64,000 nt of DNA from contig JAGAQG010000063.1 of NCBI GenBank assembly GCA_017622875.1, positions 1-64,000 of the forward strand, written 5' to 3'. Numbering within the stretch: position 1 is the stretch's first letter; each line of letters opens with the position of its first letter. Source of the stretch: Lachnospiraceae bacterium (GTDB lineage Bacteria > Bacillota > Clostridia > Lachnospirales > Lachnospiraceae). The notes below the pieces were generated by a model. That model saw only the letters and a list, made by a program, of their open reading frames with translations, searched no databases and was not told the DNA's origin. A program made the position numbers and the translations under genes. This document shows, one piece after another, positions 15,946-24,507 of this stretch.

Positions 15946-17433
15946 ATGGGAGAAAATACAAATAAGACAGCAAAAACTCCTGGAACTCTGTTAGCTGCAT
16001 TACCACTGATCTTCATGGTAGTGACACTGGTTCTCGGATTGGCAAACGGTATTGACATTAAGATCTTAATCTTATTATGTGCGATCGTTACAACAATTTA
16101 CACAATCTGCTTAGGCCATACATGGGCTGAAATTGAACAGGAATTTACGACCAAATTAGCAAAAGCATTCCCGGCCATCATGATCTTACTTGTTGTAGGT
16201 CTTATGATCGGTGCATGGATCGTAAGTGGAACCATTCCATATCTTGTCTACATTGGTCTGAAGATCATCAGCCCGAAATACATGATCCTTACATCCTTCT
16301 TAGTTACAGTAATCCTTTCTGTCAGCACAGGTACTTCCTGGGGTGCGGCAGGTACTGTTGGTGCAGCTTTAATGGGTGTTGCAGCAGGTATGAACGCTCC
16401 ACTTCCAGCAGTAGCAGGTGCGATCGTAGCAGGTGCTTACTTTGGGGATAAATTATCTCCACTTTCTGACAGTACAAACATGGCAGCTCTTGCATCAGAT
16501 ACAAAGCTGTATGACCACATTGGACATATGTTCTACACAACACTTCCAGGATTCGCTGTATGTGTTGTTGTTTATCTGATCGCAGGCTTCAGCTCTTCAG
16601 GAGCAGCTTCCGTAGACCAGATTGACGAAGTTCTGGTTGTACTTGGACAGTTATTCAACTTCTCTATGCCAATGGGATTAGTTTTATTAGTTCCACCAAT
16701 CATCGTTATTGCAGGTTCTCTTCTGAAAAAACCTACAATCCCGGTTATGATGCTTTCTTCTACAGTTGCGATCATCATTGCACTTGTATGCAACGGATTC
16801 TCATTTGCTGACTGCTCTACAGCAATGTTAACAGGATTCAAGCTTGAAATGCTCACAAACATGGGAATTGATGTAACTGCACTTCCTGCAACAGTTGCAA
16901 ACCTGTTACAGCGTGGTGGTATGTCATCCATGATGAACACAGTATTAATGGCATTCTGCGGATATGCATTTATTTCTGCTTTAACAGTATCAGGTGCATT
17001 AAATGTACTGATTTCAAAGGTTATGAAACATCTCCACACAACAGGTCAGTTAATCGCTGCTACAACAATCCTTGGTGTAGTTGTAATCACTGTTGTTGGT
17101 GAAGCTACTGTTACATTCTTAATGATCGGTGGTATGTTCAAAGATGAATATATCAAACGAGGTTTGGAAACAAAGAACCTTTCCAGAACTCTGGAAGACT
17201 CTGTTACAGTTATCGACCCACTGGTGCCATGGACAATGGCAGGTATCTACATGGCTTCTACTTTAGGAGTTCCAACATTATCTTACTTACCATGGGCTTG
17301 CCTGTGCTACACAGGTGTTATCTTCGCAATCATCTGGGGATTCACAGGCTTTGGTATTGCTAAGATCAAAAAAGGCGGCCATCAGTATGATGACTACGTA
17401 AGATTAACAGGGAAGACAGAACTTCCAGAATAA
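15946..17433 (+). CDS. NhaC family Na+/H+ antiporter-like transporter (possible sulfur amino acid uptake)
   Basis: The 495-residue membrane protein has about twelve helices and the NhaC family segments STGTSWGAAGTVGAAL and FGDKLSPLSDSTNMAA. Many NhaC members in Firmicutes are amino acid transporters (MetT for methionine, a lysine paralogue) and not pure ion antiporters. The start is the ATG at 15946 after AAGGAG; the frame extends upstream into the lyase gene. Co-transcription with the PLP lyase suggests import of its substrate or exchange of substrate and product. It ends at a strong terminator facing gntR. Confidence 0.85.
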   Translation: MGENTNKTAKTPGTLLAALPLIFMVVTLVLGLANGIDIKILILLCAIVTTIYTICLGHTWAEIEQEFTTKLAKAFPAIMILLVVGLMIGAWIVSGTIPYLVYIGLKIISPKYMILTSFLVTVILSVSTGTSWGAAGTVGAALMGVAAGMNAPLPAVAGAIVAGAYFGDKLSPLSDSTNMAALASDTKLYDHIGHMFYTTLPGFAVCVVVYLIAGFSSSGAASVDQIDEVLVVLGQLFNFSMPMGLVLLVPPIIVIAGSLLKKPTIPVMMLSSTVAIIIALVCNGFSFADCSTAMLTGFKLEMLTNMGIDVTALPATVANLLQRGGMSSMMNTVLMAFCGYAFISALTVSGALNVLISKVMKHLHTTGQLIAATTILGVVVITVVGEATVTFLMIGGMFKDEYIKRGLETKNLSRTLEDSVTVIDPLVPWTMAGIYMASTLGVPTLSYLPWACLCYTGVIFAIIWGFTGFGIAKIKKGGHQYDDYVRLTGKTELPE

Positions 17434-17469
17434 TGATTAAGTGAGAAATTTTTCCCTCTTCTAATTGAA

Positions 17470-17516
17470 AAAGAAGGTGTTGACTGGGGTCGCGTCCCAT
17501 CAACACCTTCTTTATT
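17470..17516. terminator. Bidirectional terminator between nhaC-type gene and gntR
   Basis: AAGAAGGTGTTGA (from 17471) and TCAACACCTTCTT pair perfectly around a loop containing GGGTCGCGTCCC. It ends in TTTATTG. The 3' end of gntR overlaps the distal arm. Confidence 0.8.
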
Positions 17517-18210
17517 GTTGTTCATTATTCGAAACTTCATAGCTGTATTTCAGTATTCGGTCCAGTGCCTCTAATGCAGTTGTTTCATTATTTTCTACAA
17601 TGGCCTGAGCCAATGCGTAATGATCTTTGACGGATGCAAGCCAGATAGAATTATTATCTGACACGTTTTCTTCGTTACTGCTGAAACGTACTGCGCGGAT
17701 ACTGTCCAAAAGCTGTCTGATCGCGGTATTTCTTGCAATCTCGTACAGTTTATTATGGAAATAAGTATCTACAGCATGGCTGTATACATAGCTTTCTGCC
17801 AGAATCGACATCTCTGTTGCACGGTCTAACAGCTCCTGTTTTTCCTCAGTAGTCGCATACAGAAAAACATTTTTTACCATCTGCTGTTCCAGTGCAGTCT
17901 GTAACTGATAAATTTCCTCCTTTGAGCACCCATTTAGATGAATAGAAAGTTTGTTTGCGGAACCATAAGGATTCTTTACGAAAGTTCCGCTTCCGGATTT
18001 GATCTCCAGTAATCCTTTATTTTCTAATATATGCAGGCCCTCTCGGAGAGAGTTGCGGCTTGTCCCTAAAATACTTGCCATTTCACGTTCAGAAGGGAGT
18101 TTGTCCCCCGGCTGAAGCTGATTGGTTCGGATATAGCTGTAAATTGCATCTGAGATCTGAACATATAACGATTTTTTTACAATCGGTTGTAGTTTAATTT
18201 TTTCTTGCAT
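17512..18210 (-). CDS. GntR-family (FadR subfamily, FCD domain) transcriptional regulator
   Basis: The 232-residue regulator has a winged helix-turn-helix at residues 10-75 (LPSEREMASILGTSRNSLREGLH) and an all-helical FCD effector domain from about 90 to 225, with histidine/aspartate residues typical of a metal-assisted carboxylate or amino acid pocket. It lies 26 bases downstream of ridA on the same strand, so they form one unit. It faces the lyase-transporter operon, whose promoter carries a FadR-type palindrome. I infer that it represses that operon and responds to its substrate or product. GAGGG precedes the ATG. Confidence 0.88.
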   Translation of the reverse strand: MQEKIKLQPIVKKSLYVQISDAIYSYIRTNQLQPGDKLPSEREMASILGTSRNSLREGLHILENKGLLEIKSGSGTFVKNPYGSANKLSIHLNGCSKEEIYQLQTALEQQMVKNVFLYATTEEKQELLDRATEMSILAESYVYSHAVDTYFHNKLYEIARNTAIRQLLDSIRAVRFSSNEENVSDNNSIWLASVKDHYALAQAIVENNETTALEALDRILKYSYEVSNNEQQ

Positions 18211-18236
18211 TTTTCCCTCTAATATGAAACAATCGG

Positions 18237-18605
18237 CTATTTTACAGCGATAGCTTCAATTTCGCAAAGAACTCCTTTTGGAAGATCTTTGACTGCAACA
18301 CAGCTTCTGGCTGGTTTGGATGTGAAGTATTTTGCGTATACTTCGTTAAATGCAGCGAAATCTGCCATGTCTGCGAGGAAGCATGTTGTTTTGAATACTT
18401 TATCAAAACCTGTGCCTGCAGCTTCTAAAATTGCGCCAACATTTTTACAGCTCTGTTCTGCCTGAGCAGCAATTCCTTCCGGAACTTCACCATTTGCCGG
18501 ATTTACAGGAATCTGACCGGATGTGTAAACCATACCGTTCACTTCAAAACCCTGTGAATATGGTCCGATTGCGCCTGGTGCTTTGTCTGTTGCAATAGCG
18601 TTCAT
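18237..18605 (-). CDS. ridA: RidA family enamine/imine deaminase
   Basis: The 122-residue protein has the YjgF/YER057c/UK114 fold. Family segments are APGAIGPYSQGFEVNGMVYTS near the start, QSCKNVGAILEAAG in the middle, and the catalytic arginine in KPARSCVAVKDLPKG near residue 103. RidA hydrolyses reactive 2-aminoacrylate/2-aminocrotonate made by PLP lyases to keto acids and ammonia. That matches the trans-sulfuration lyase encoded 2.3 kb away on the other strand. AAGGAGG gives a strong ribosome site. It is upstream of gntR in the same unit. Confidence 0.93.
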   Translation of the reverse strand: MNAIATDKAPGAIGPYSQGFEVNGMVYTSGQIPVNPANGEVPEGIAAQAEQSCKNVGAILEAAGTGFDKVFKTTCFLADMADFAAFNEVYAKYFTSKPARSCVAVKDLPKGVLCEIEAIAVK

Positions 18606-18728
18606 CTCATAAACCTCCTTATAAAAAATCTTGTAATATTATACGCTAAAACGGGTGGTTGTGCAAGGTTTTCAAGTGTGATAAAGTATGATGTATGGAT
18701 TTAAAAACATAAATGTGAGGAAGAGGTT

Positions 18729-19607
18729 ATGAAAAAAGAAAGCAGTGCCAGAATGTCACTCATTCTGGCGATGATAATTTTTGGAACAATCGGGATTTTT
18801 CGAAAATATATCCCGTTGTCATCCGGAATCGTTGCCTGGGTAAGAGGCGTGTTGGGTGTGGCATTCATACTGATTTTTATTAAGATGAAAAAGATTAAAA
18901 TGGATTGGAATTCCATCCGTGCGCATTTGAAGATATTATTGATTTCCGGCGGATTGATCGGGATGAACTGGGTGCTTTTATTTGAAAGCTATCGTTATAC
19001 ATCTGTTGCGGCAGCAACCCTGTGCTACTATATGGCGCCGATTTTTGTCATGATCGTTTCGCCTTTTGTATTGAAGGAAAAGATGACAGTGAAAAAGGCG
19101 GTCTGTGTGATCGTGGCGCTCCTTGGTATGGTGTTCGTATCAGGTGTTCTGGACGGAGAAATTTCAGATCTTTCTGAACTCAAAGGAATTTTATTCGGAC
19201 TTGGAGCGGCAGCGCTTTATGCAACCGTGATCATGATGAATCAGAAATTGAAAAAAGTACCAACTTATGATAAAACAATTATGCAGCTTGGAACAGCGGC
19301 AGTGATCCTGATTCCATACATTTTGCTCGTGGAAGATTTGTCGGCAGTTACTTTGACACCATTGATTATAATCATGTTAATTATTGTGGGTGTTGTACAT
19401 ACCGGAATTGCTTATGCATTGTATTTTGGTTCCATGAATGAGTTAAGGGCCCAGACAGTTGCATTATTTGGTTACATTGATCCAATCGTTGCAATCATTT
19501 TATCCGCCTTGTTCTTAAAAGAGCCAATGACCGTTTACAGTGCCATCGGTGCAGTGCTTGTTTTAGGCGCAACTATGATTAGTGAATTACCAGAGAAGAG
19601 AAAATAA
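18729..19607 (+). CDS. EamA (DMT superfamily) transporter
   Basis: The 292-residue membrane protein has ten predicted helices in two EamA repeats (about 8-140 and 150-285). Typical segments are IRKYIPLSSGIVAWVRG, SVAAATLCYYMAPIF in the first repeat and GVVHTGIAYALYFGSM, GYIDPIVAIILSALFLKEP in the second. DMT transporters usually export amino acids or other metabolites; the substrate is not predictable. The MATE gene starts one base after its stop, so the two are translationally coupled. Confidence 0.88.
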   Translation: MKKESSARMSLILAMIIFGTIGIFRKYIPLSSGIVAWVRGVLGVAFILIFIKMKKIKMDWNSIRAHLKILLISGGLIGMNWVLLFESYRYTSVAAATLCYYMAPIFVMIVSPFVLKEKMTVKKAVCVIVALLGMVFVSGVLDGEISDLSELKGILFGLGAAALYATVIMMNQKLKKVPTYDKTIMQLGTAAVILIPYILLVEDLSAVTLTPLIIIMLIIVGVVHTGIAYALYFGSMNELRAQTVALFGYIDPIVAIILSALFLKEPMTVYSAIGAVLVLGATMISELPEKRK

Positions 19608-19608
19608 A

Positions 19609-20967
19609 ATGAACGAAGAAAAAATGTCGATGACGGAAGGCACGGTCTGGAAAAATTTAGTCCGTTTTGCCATTCCGCTTCTTTTAGGAAATTTATTTCA
19701 GCAATTATATAATGCAGTGGATTCTCTTGTAGTAGGGAACTTTTGTGGAAATGAAGCGCTGGCGGCAGTCAGTTCTTCAGGAAGCATGCAGCACCTGTTG
19801 ATTGGATTCTTCCAGGGTGTTTTTATCGGTGCCAGTGTCATTATTTCCAGATGCTTTGGGGCAAAAGACAAAGAGGGTATGGACGAAGCAATTCATACAA
19901 CAGTAGTGTTTGCCTTTGTCATGGGAGTAATTTTAACAATTCTAGGAGTTCTATTTACACCAACAATTTTAGAATGGATGGGAACACCGGAAAATGTAAT
20001 GCCAAATTCTGTTACTTATTTTCGTATTTACTGCATGGGACTGCTTGGGATGGTACTTTACAACACGACCAACGGCATCTTTAATGCATTGGGTGACAGC
20101 AAGCACCCGTTGTATTATTTAATCATTTCCTCAGTAACAAATGCAGTTTTGGATGTGATCTTTGTCGGTGCATTCAATATGGGAGTTGCAGGGGCAGCGC
20201 TCGCAACAACCATAGGACAGTTTTTAAGTGCAATTCTGGGACTCATTCATCTGATGAGCGGACGATTTGTGGTGCAGATTAAAATTTCAAAGCTGCATGT
20301 AAATTTAAAAATATTAAAGCAGGTATTTTTACTGGGACTGCCAAGTGGTGTGCAGAATAGTGTGAATGCAATTGCAAATCTGGTGGTACAGTCCAATATC
20401 AACGCCTTTGGCGATCTTGCTATGGGCGGCTGTGGAAGTTATTCAAAGATTCAGGGATTCGTATTCATTCCGATACTTAGTATGTCTCTTGCTCTGACTA
20501 CCTATGTGGGACAGAATATGGGTGCCAATCGACCGGACCGAGTGAAGACTGGCATTCGCCAGGGAATGATGATTTCTGTTGTGATGGCAGAAATTTTTGG
20601 AGTCTTTGTATTTATTTTTGCTCCACAGTTGGTAGGAATGTTCAGTCAGGATCCGGCAGTCATTGCTTTTGGAGTGCAGCAGGCAAGAGTAGAATCACTG
20701 TTTTTCTTTTTATTAGCGATTACACATACCTGTGCAGGAACGCTTCGTGGAGCGGGAAAGACTATGATTCCAATGGCAGTTACTCTTGGTGCATGGTGTG
20801 TGCTTCGCATTGTGTACATTGAAGGGCTGGTGAGTATCATTCCTGACATCAATGTGGTATTTAGTGCTTACCCAGTGACATGGACCGCAAGTTCCCTTTT
20901 GCTTCTGTGGTTTGTAAAACGACAGAACTGGGATGAAAATACATTAAAAGTAGCAAAGAGTGTCTGA
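19609..20967 (+). CDS. MATE family efflux transporter
   Basis: The 452-residue membrane protein has twelve predicted helices in two bundles. MATE landmarks are ATIPLLLGNLFQQLYNAVDSL-like text near residues 18-40, FGAKDKEGMDEAIHTT, and the second-bundle segment AIANLVVQSNINAFGD. These proteins export cationic drugs or metabolites against Na+ or H+. The start is the ATG at 19609, one base after the EamA stop; a longer frame would begin inside that gene. No substantial ribosome site is visible, which fits coupling to the upstream gene. Confidence 0.88.
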   Translation: MNEEKMSMTEGTVWKNLVRFAIPLLLGNLFQQLYNAVDSLVVGNFCGNEALAAVSSSGSMQHLLIGFFQGVFIGASVIISRCFGAKDKEGMDEAIHTTVVFAFVMGVILTILGVLFTPTILEWMGTPENVMPNSVTYFRIYCMGLLGMVLYNTTNGIFNALGDSKHPLYYLIISSVTNAVLDVIFVGAFNMGVAGAALATTIGQFLSAILGLIHLMSGRFVVQIKISKLHVNLKILKQVFLLGLPSGVQNSVNAIANLVVQSNINAFGDLAMGGCGSYSKIQGFVFIPILSMSLALTTYVGQNMGANRPDRVKTGIRQGMMISVVMAEIFGVFVFIFAPQLVGMFSQDPAVIAFGVQQARVESLFFFLLAITHTCAGTLRGAGKTMIPMAVTLGAWCVLRIVYIEGLVSIIPDINVVFSAYPVTWTASSLLLLWFVKRQNWDENTLKVAKSV

Positions 20968-20995
20968 AAATGACAAAAAAGCCCGAAAAATAAGG

Positions 20996-21027
20996 AAAAA
21001 ACGCAAATTATCTATTGCATTTTTTCT
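20996..21027 (+). terminator. Weak terminator after the MATE gene
   Basis: AAAAAACGCAA and TTGCATTTTTT face each other across about eight bases, with one mismatch, 28 bases after the MATE stop. The T run supports a terminator role. The stem is short. Confidence 0.4.
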
Positions 21028-21057
21028 CCAGTAGTGGTACAAATGAATACGTATTTA

Positions 21058-21076
21058 TTGAATCTATTAGATTCAA
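21058..21076. repeat. 19-base perfect palindrome upstream of the lysine riboswitch
   Basis: TTGAATCTA-T-TAGATTCAA is a perfect 9-base inverted repeat about one base apart, 16 bases before the riboswitch. It overlaps where the promoter for the leader should be (TATAAA follows at 21077). It may be an operator. No regulator can be assigned. Confidence 0.45.
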
Positions 21077-21091
21077 TATAAAATGAATATG

Positions 21092-21254
21092 ACTGGATAG
21101 AGGCGCGAAGGACAAGAGTAACTTGCGGCATAGGGCTGGGGACAAGCTGCTGTAAGAGAAAGGGAAATTCGCCGAAGAAAGAAGTATCCCAAAGCTTTTT
21201 TCTGGGACGGTGCAGAAGATGCATCGGACTGTCACTTTTGTGGAGAGCTATCGG
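21092..21254 (+). ncRNA. Lysine riboswitch (L-box)
   Basis: The 5' side reads GGATAGAGGCGCGA and then AAGAGTAAC. The core has GAAAGGGAAATTCGCCGAAG. The 3' side has GGACTGTCA, a short loop and TGGAGAGCTATCGG, which closes P1 with GGATAG. These are the conserved blocks of the LYS element in the right order. Lysine binding is expected to stabilise the form that lets the terminator at 21274 fold, shutting off the transporter downstream. This element fills most of the 400-base gap between the MATE and transporter genes. Confidence 0.92.
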
Positions 21255-21273
21255 CACCAAATGATGAATGATT

Positions 21274-21310
21274 ATGCCATGGGTACTCTGCGTATTCATG
21301 GCATTTTTAT
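21274..21310 (+). terminator. Expression-platform terminator of the lysine riboswitch
   Basis: ATGCCATG (21274-21281) pairs with CATGGCAT (21297-21304), followed by TTTTTAT. It lies between the aptamer and the transporter start, as expected for transcription attenuation. Confidence 0.8.
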
Positions 21311-21367
21311 ATGTGTGAAATTTCACATGCCGAACTATTTGGTCAAAATGAGAGAGAGGGAAAAACA

Positions 21368-22987
21368 ATGAAAGCAAACATGAAAAAACTCGCAGGGCTC
21401 ATGACTGTTGTCGCAATCATGGTTATGTGTTGCCCAATGCTGGCATTTGCTGCAGAAGAAACTGTAGAATATGTGCCATCCATGTACGCTACTTTCTGGT
21501 CACTTGTTCCAGCATTTGTAGCGATTATCCTTGCACTGATTACAAAAGAAGTGTATAGTTCCTTATTCTTAGGTATCTTAGTAGGTGGTATTTTCTACTC
21601 AGGATTCAGCTTTGAAGGAACCGTAAACCATGTTTTCCAGACTGGTTTTATCGGAGTTCTCTCCGACAGCTACAATGTAGGTATCTTAGTATTCCTTGTA
21701 ATTTTAGGTTCTATGGTTAGTATGATGAATAAAGCCGGAGGTTCCGCAGCATTCGGACGTTGGGCTTCAACCCATATTAAAGGACGTGTAGGTGCACAGC
21801 TTGCAACGGTATTGCTCGGATGTTTAATTTTTATCGATGATTATTTCAACTGCTTAACAGTTGGCAGCGTTATGCGTCCGGTTACTGATAAGCATAAGAT
21901 CTCACGTGCAAAATTAGCTTACATCATTGATGCAACAGCGGCTCCTGTATGTATTATTGCACCAATTTCTTCATGGGCAGCGGCAGTAACAGGTTTCGTT
22001 GAAGGTGCAGACGGTTTCTCTATTTTCATCCGTGCAATTCCGTACAATTTCTACGCATTATTAACAATTGTTATGATGATTGTACTTGTAGTTGCAAAAG
22101 TTGAATATGGTCCAATGAAACAGCACGAGTTAAATGCATTAAAGGGAGACTTACATACAACACCTGCAGGCTGTAACGACACATTTGATGATGATGTTGC
22201 AGGTAACCCAAATGGTAAAGTCGTGGACCTTGTACTTCCAGTAGTTGCATTGATTATCTGCTGCATTATCGGCATGATCTACACAGGCGGATTTTTCGAT
22301 GGCGTTGGTATCGTTGAAGCGTTCTCAGGATGTGACGCATCTGTAGGTCTTGCTTACGGAAGCTTCTTCGGTCTTGTATTTACAATTATCTTTTACATGG
22401 CAAGAAGAGTTCTCTCTTTCAAAGATTGCATGAACTCTCTTCCAGAAGGCTTCAAAGCAATGGTTCCAGCTATTCTTATCCTTACAATGGCATGGTCCTT
22501 AAAAGCAATGACAGACAGCCTTGGTGCTGCTCCATATGTTGAAGCACTCGTAAGAGGCAGTGCATCTTCACTGATGAACTTCTTACCTGCGATCATTTTC
22601 TTAGTAGGATGTATCCTTGCTTTCGCAAGCGGTACTTCATGGGGAACCTTTGGTATCCTTATTCCAATCGTAGTTGAAGCATTTGCAGCAGATCAGACAA
22701 TGATGATCATTGCAATCTCTGCTTGTATGGCAGGTGCTGTTTGTGGTGACCACTGCTCGCCAATCTCCGATACAACCATCATGGCAAGTGCTGGTGCACA
22801 GAGTAATCACATCAACCACGTAAATACACAGCTTCCATACGTAATGACAGTAGCGGCAGTTTCTTTTGTAACATACATTGTTGCAGGCTTCGTAAAGACA
22901 GCTTGGATTGCGCTTCCAGTTGGTGTTGTTCTCATGGTTACAACATTACTTGTAATCAGAAGAATGCACGGAACAGTAGAAGAGTAA
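21368..22987 (+). CDS. NhaC-family transporter under lysine riboswitch control (predicted lysine transporter)
   Basis: The 539-residue membrane protein belongs to the NhaC superfamily. It has an unusual extra N-terminal hydrophobic segment that reads like a signal peptide (VVAIMVMCCPMLAFAAEET, about residues 14-32), then about twelve helices. Family segments are FIDDYFNCLTVGSVMRP, ASGTSWGTFGILIP and CGDHCSPISDTT. The lysine riboswitch directly upstream indicates lysine as substrate, as proposed earlier for riboswitch-linked NhaC proteins in Firmicutes. I start at the ATG at 21368, not at an earlier in-frame GTG that lies past the terminator and lacks a ribosome site. Confidence 0.88.
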   Translation: MKANMKKLAGLMTVVAIMVMCCPMLAFAAEETVEYVPSMYATFWSLVPAFVAIILALITKEVYSSLFLGILVGGIFYSGFSFEGTVNHVFQTGFIGVLSDSYNVGILVFLVILGSMVSMMNKAGGSAAFGRWASTHIKGRVGAQLATVLLGCLIFIDDYFNCLTVGSVMRPVTDKHKISRAKLAYIIDATAAPVCIIAPISSWAAAVTGFVEGADGFSIFIRAIPYNFYALLTIVMMIVLVVAKVEYGPMKQHELNALKGDLHTTPAGCNDTFDDDVAGNPNGKVVDLVLPVVALIICCIIGMIYTGGFFDGVGIVEAFSGCDASVGLAYGSFFGLVFTIIFYMARRVLSFKDCMNSLPEGFKAMVPAILILTMAWSLKAMTDSLGAAPYVEALVRGSASSLMNFLPAIIFLVGCILAFASGTSWGTFGILIPIVVEAFAADQTMMIIAISACMAGAVCGDHCSPISDTTIMASAGAQSNHINHVNTQLPYVMTVAAVSFVTYIVAGFVKTAWIALPVGVVLMVTTLLVIRRMHGTVEE

Positions 22988-22990
22988 ATT

Positions 22991-23221
22991 TTATCCAGGT
23001 AATTCTACAAGAATTACATCAGGACCAATTTGTTTAATACAACACCAGGGAATCACGACTTCATCATTGCAGAACAGGTTGAAGAAGTGAACTCCCTGGG
23101 AAACGATTAAGGCTGTCACATGACAGCTTTTTTTGTCGAATTCAATATCTACTACGCAGCCGATCTTTTTCCCGCAGCAGACATTGATCACATCCTTTTC
23201 CTTCAATTCACAAAGTCTCAT
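22991..23221 (-). CDS. YlmC/YmxH family sporulation-associated PRC-barrel protein
   Basis: The 76-residue protein MRLCELKEKDVINVCCGKKIG has the compact PRC-barrel pattern of YlmC/YmxH, a small family of endospore-forming Firmicutes with a suspected sporulation role. The segment GCVVDIEFDKKSCHVTALIV and the end VIPWCCIKQIGPDVILV are typical. It is convergent with the lysine transporter, only three bases after its stop. A GGAGGGGA ribosome site precedes the ATG. The molecular function is not established. Confidence 0.85.
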   Translation of the reverse strand: MRLCELKEKDVINVCCGKKIGCVVDIEFDKKSCHVTALIVSQGVHFFNLFCNDEVVIPWCCIKQIGPDVILVELPG

Positions 23222-23288
23222 AAAATCCCCTCCCTTATACTATATGCACAAGATGTAGCGGTTGTTTTTGGCAAACGCCTGCGAAATA

Positions 23289-23318
23289 TTGACATATGGT
23301 AAAAAAATGTAATATACT
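23289..23318 (+). promoter_or_regulatory. Promoter of nrdR-yqeG
   Basis: TTGACA at 23289-23294 and TATACT at 23313-23318 are separated by 18 bases, 39 bases before the nrdR start. Confidence 0.6.
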
Positions 23319-23356
23319 TTAGTCAGTTAAAGACTAACCATCGGGGGATAATATTT

Positions 23357-23806
23357 ATGAAATGTCCATTTTGTAACCAGGAAGCAACCAGAGTTATCGA
23401 TTCAAGACCTGCTGATGACAACAGCTCTATCAGACGACGCAGATTATGTGACGAATGCGGCAAACGTTTTACGACTTATGAGAAGGTAGAGACGATTCCG
23501 CTCATCGTTATCAAAAAGGATAATAATAGAGAGACCTATGACCGTTCAAAGATTGAAGCAGGGGTACTTCGTGCGTGTCATAAACGTCCGATTCCAGTTG
23601 CAGATATCAACGCATTGATCGATCAGGTGGAAATGGAAATCTTTAATCGTGAAGAAAAAGAGATTCCAAGCAAGGTGATCGGTGAGATTGTTATGGATAA
23701 GATTAAGGACTTGGATTCCGTTGCTTATGTACGTTTTGCCTCTGTTTACAGAGAGTTCAAGGACGTGAATACATTTATGGACGAGCTGAAGAAAATTTTA
23801 GAATAA
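23357..23806 (+). CDS. nrdR: Transcriptional repressor NrdR
   Basis: The 149-residue protein has the N-terminal zinc ribbon with CPFCNQEATRVIDSR and CDECGKRFTTYE (Cys3, 6, 31 and 34). An ATP-cone domain follows from about residue 46 to 136, including VIKKDNNRETYDRSKIEAGV. NrdR senses (d)ATP/ATP ratio and represses ribonucleotide reductase operons. No NrdR box or nrd gene is visible nearby. Length and motifs are canonical. It is followed by yqeG through an unusual hairpin-containing leader. Confidence 0.97.
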   Translation: MKCPFCNQEATRVIDSRPADDNSSIRRRRLCDECGKRFTTYEKVETIPLIVIKKDNNRETYDRSKIEAGVLRACHKRPIPVADINALIDQVEMEIFNREEKEIPSKVIGEIVMDKIKDLDSVAYVRFASVYREFKDVNTFMDELKKILE

Positions 23807-23812
23807 GGAGTT

Positions 23813-23829
23813 TGTAACGGTTCGTTACA
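23813..23829 (+). promoter_or_regulatory. Hairpin between the ribosome binding site and start codon of yqeG
   Basis: TGTAACG-GTT-CGTTACA is a perfect 7-base stem with a 3-base loop. AAGGAG (23805-23810) lies 27 bases before the yqeG ATG, too far to work directly. Folding the 17-base hairpin leaves a 10-base effective spacing. No other in-frame start codon exists between. Confidence 0.55.
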
Positions 23830-23837
23830 GAAATTTT

Positions 23838-24341
23838 ATGTTTCGTACATTTTACCCAAAGGAATATGTAGATTCCACCTATGTCATTGATTTTGACAGT
23901 TTTGCGAAAAAAGGATATAAAGGTGTCATTTTTGATATCGATAATACATTGGTTCCTCATGATGCTCCGGCAGATGAGAGAGCGAAAAAGCTGTTTACAC
24001 ATTTGAAGGAAATCGGCATGGATGTGTGTCTACTTTCCAACAACAAAGAGCCGCGTGTTGCCATGTTCAATAAAGAAATCCAGGTACACACCATTCACAA
24101 GGGCGGCAAACCAAATCCAAAAGGCTATCGAAAAGCCATGGAGCTTATGGGAACAGATGAGCAGACCACACTTTTTGTAGGAGATCAGCTGTTTACGGAT
24201 GTATGGGGTGCAAACCTGACTGGGATTTATTCGGTGCTTGTGAAACCGATTCATCCAAAGGAAGAGATTCAGATTGTGTTGAAAAGATATCTGGAAAAGA
24301 TTGTATTATTCTTTTACTTAAGGGAGCAGAAGAAAAAGTAG
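23838..24341 (+). CDS. YqeG family HAD-IIIA phosphatase
   Basis: The 167-residue protein is a YqeG-type HAD hydrolase. Motif I is VIFDIDNTLVPHD (Asp33 and Asp35), motif II is CLLSNNK, the conserved GGKPNPKGY supplies the lysine, and motif IV is VGDQLFTDVWG. YqeG proteins are near universal in Firmicutes. Relatives act on phosphatidylglycerophosphate-type substrates, but the role here is not settled. The start is the ATG at 23838, the only one available. It shares a transcript with nrdR and ends at a clear terminator. Confidence 0.9.
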   Translation: MFRTFYPKEYVDSTYVIDFDSFAKKGYKGVIFDIDNTLVPHDAPADERAKKLFTHLKEIGMDVCLLSNNKEPRVAMFNKEIQVHTIHKGGKPNPKGYRKAMELMGTDEQTTLFVGDQLFTDVWGANLTGIYSVLVKPIHPKEEIQIVLKRYLEKIVLFFYLREQKKK

Positions 24342-24346
24342 AATGT

Positions 24347-24373
24347 AAGGGCGGGGAATCCGCCCTTTTTTAA
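24347..24373 (+). terminator. Terminator after yqeG
   Basis: AAGGGCGG-GGAAT-CCGCCCTT is a perfect 8-base stem followed by TTTTTT. Confidence 0.9.
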
Positions 24374-24507
24374 GTCAAAAATTGAAATAAAATAGAACCC
24401 CCATTGTTTGGAACACATTTTCCATATAATCTGGTTTCTTGACACTGGATTAATCAGAATGTATAATGCAACTATAATGCAGTTGCAGATAGAACGGGTG
24501 AATTATA

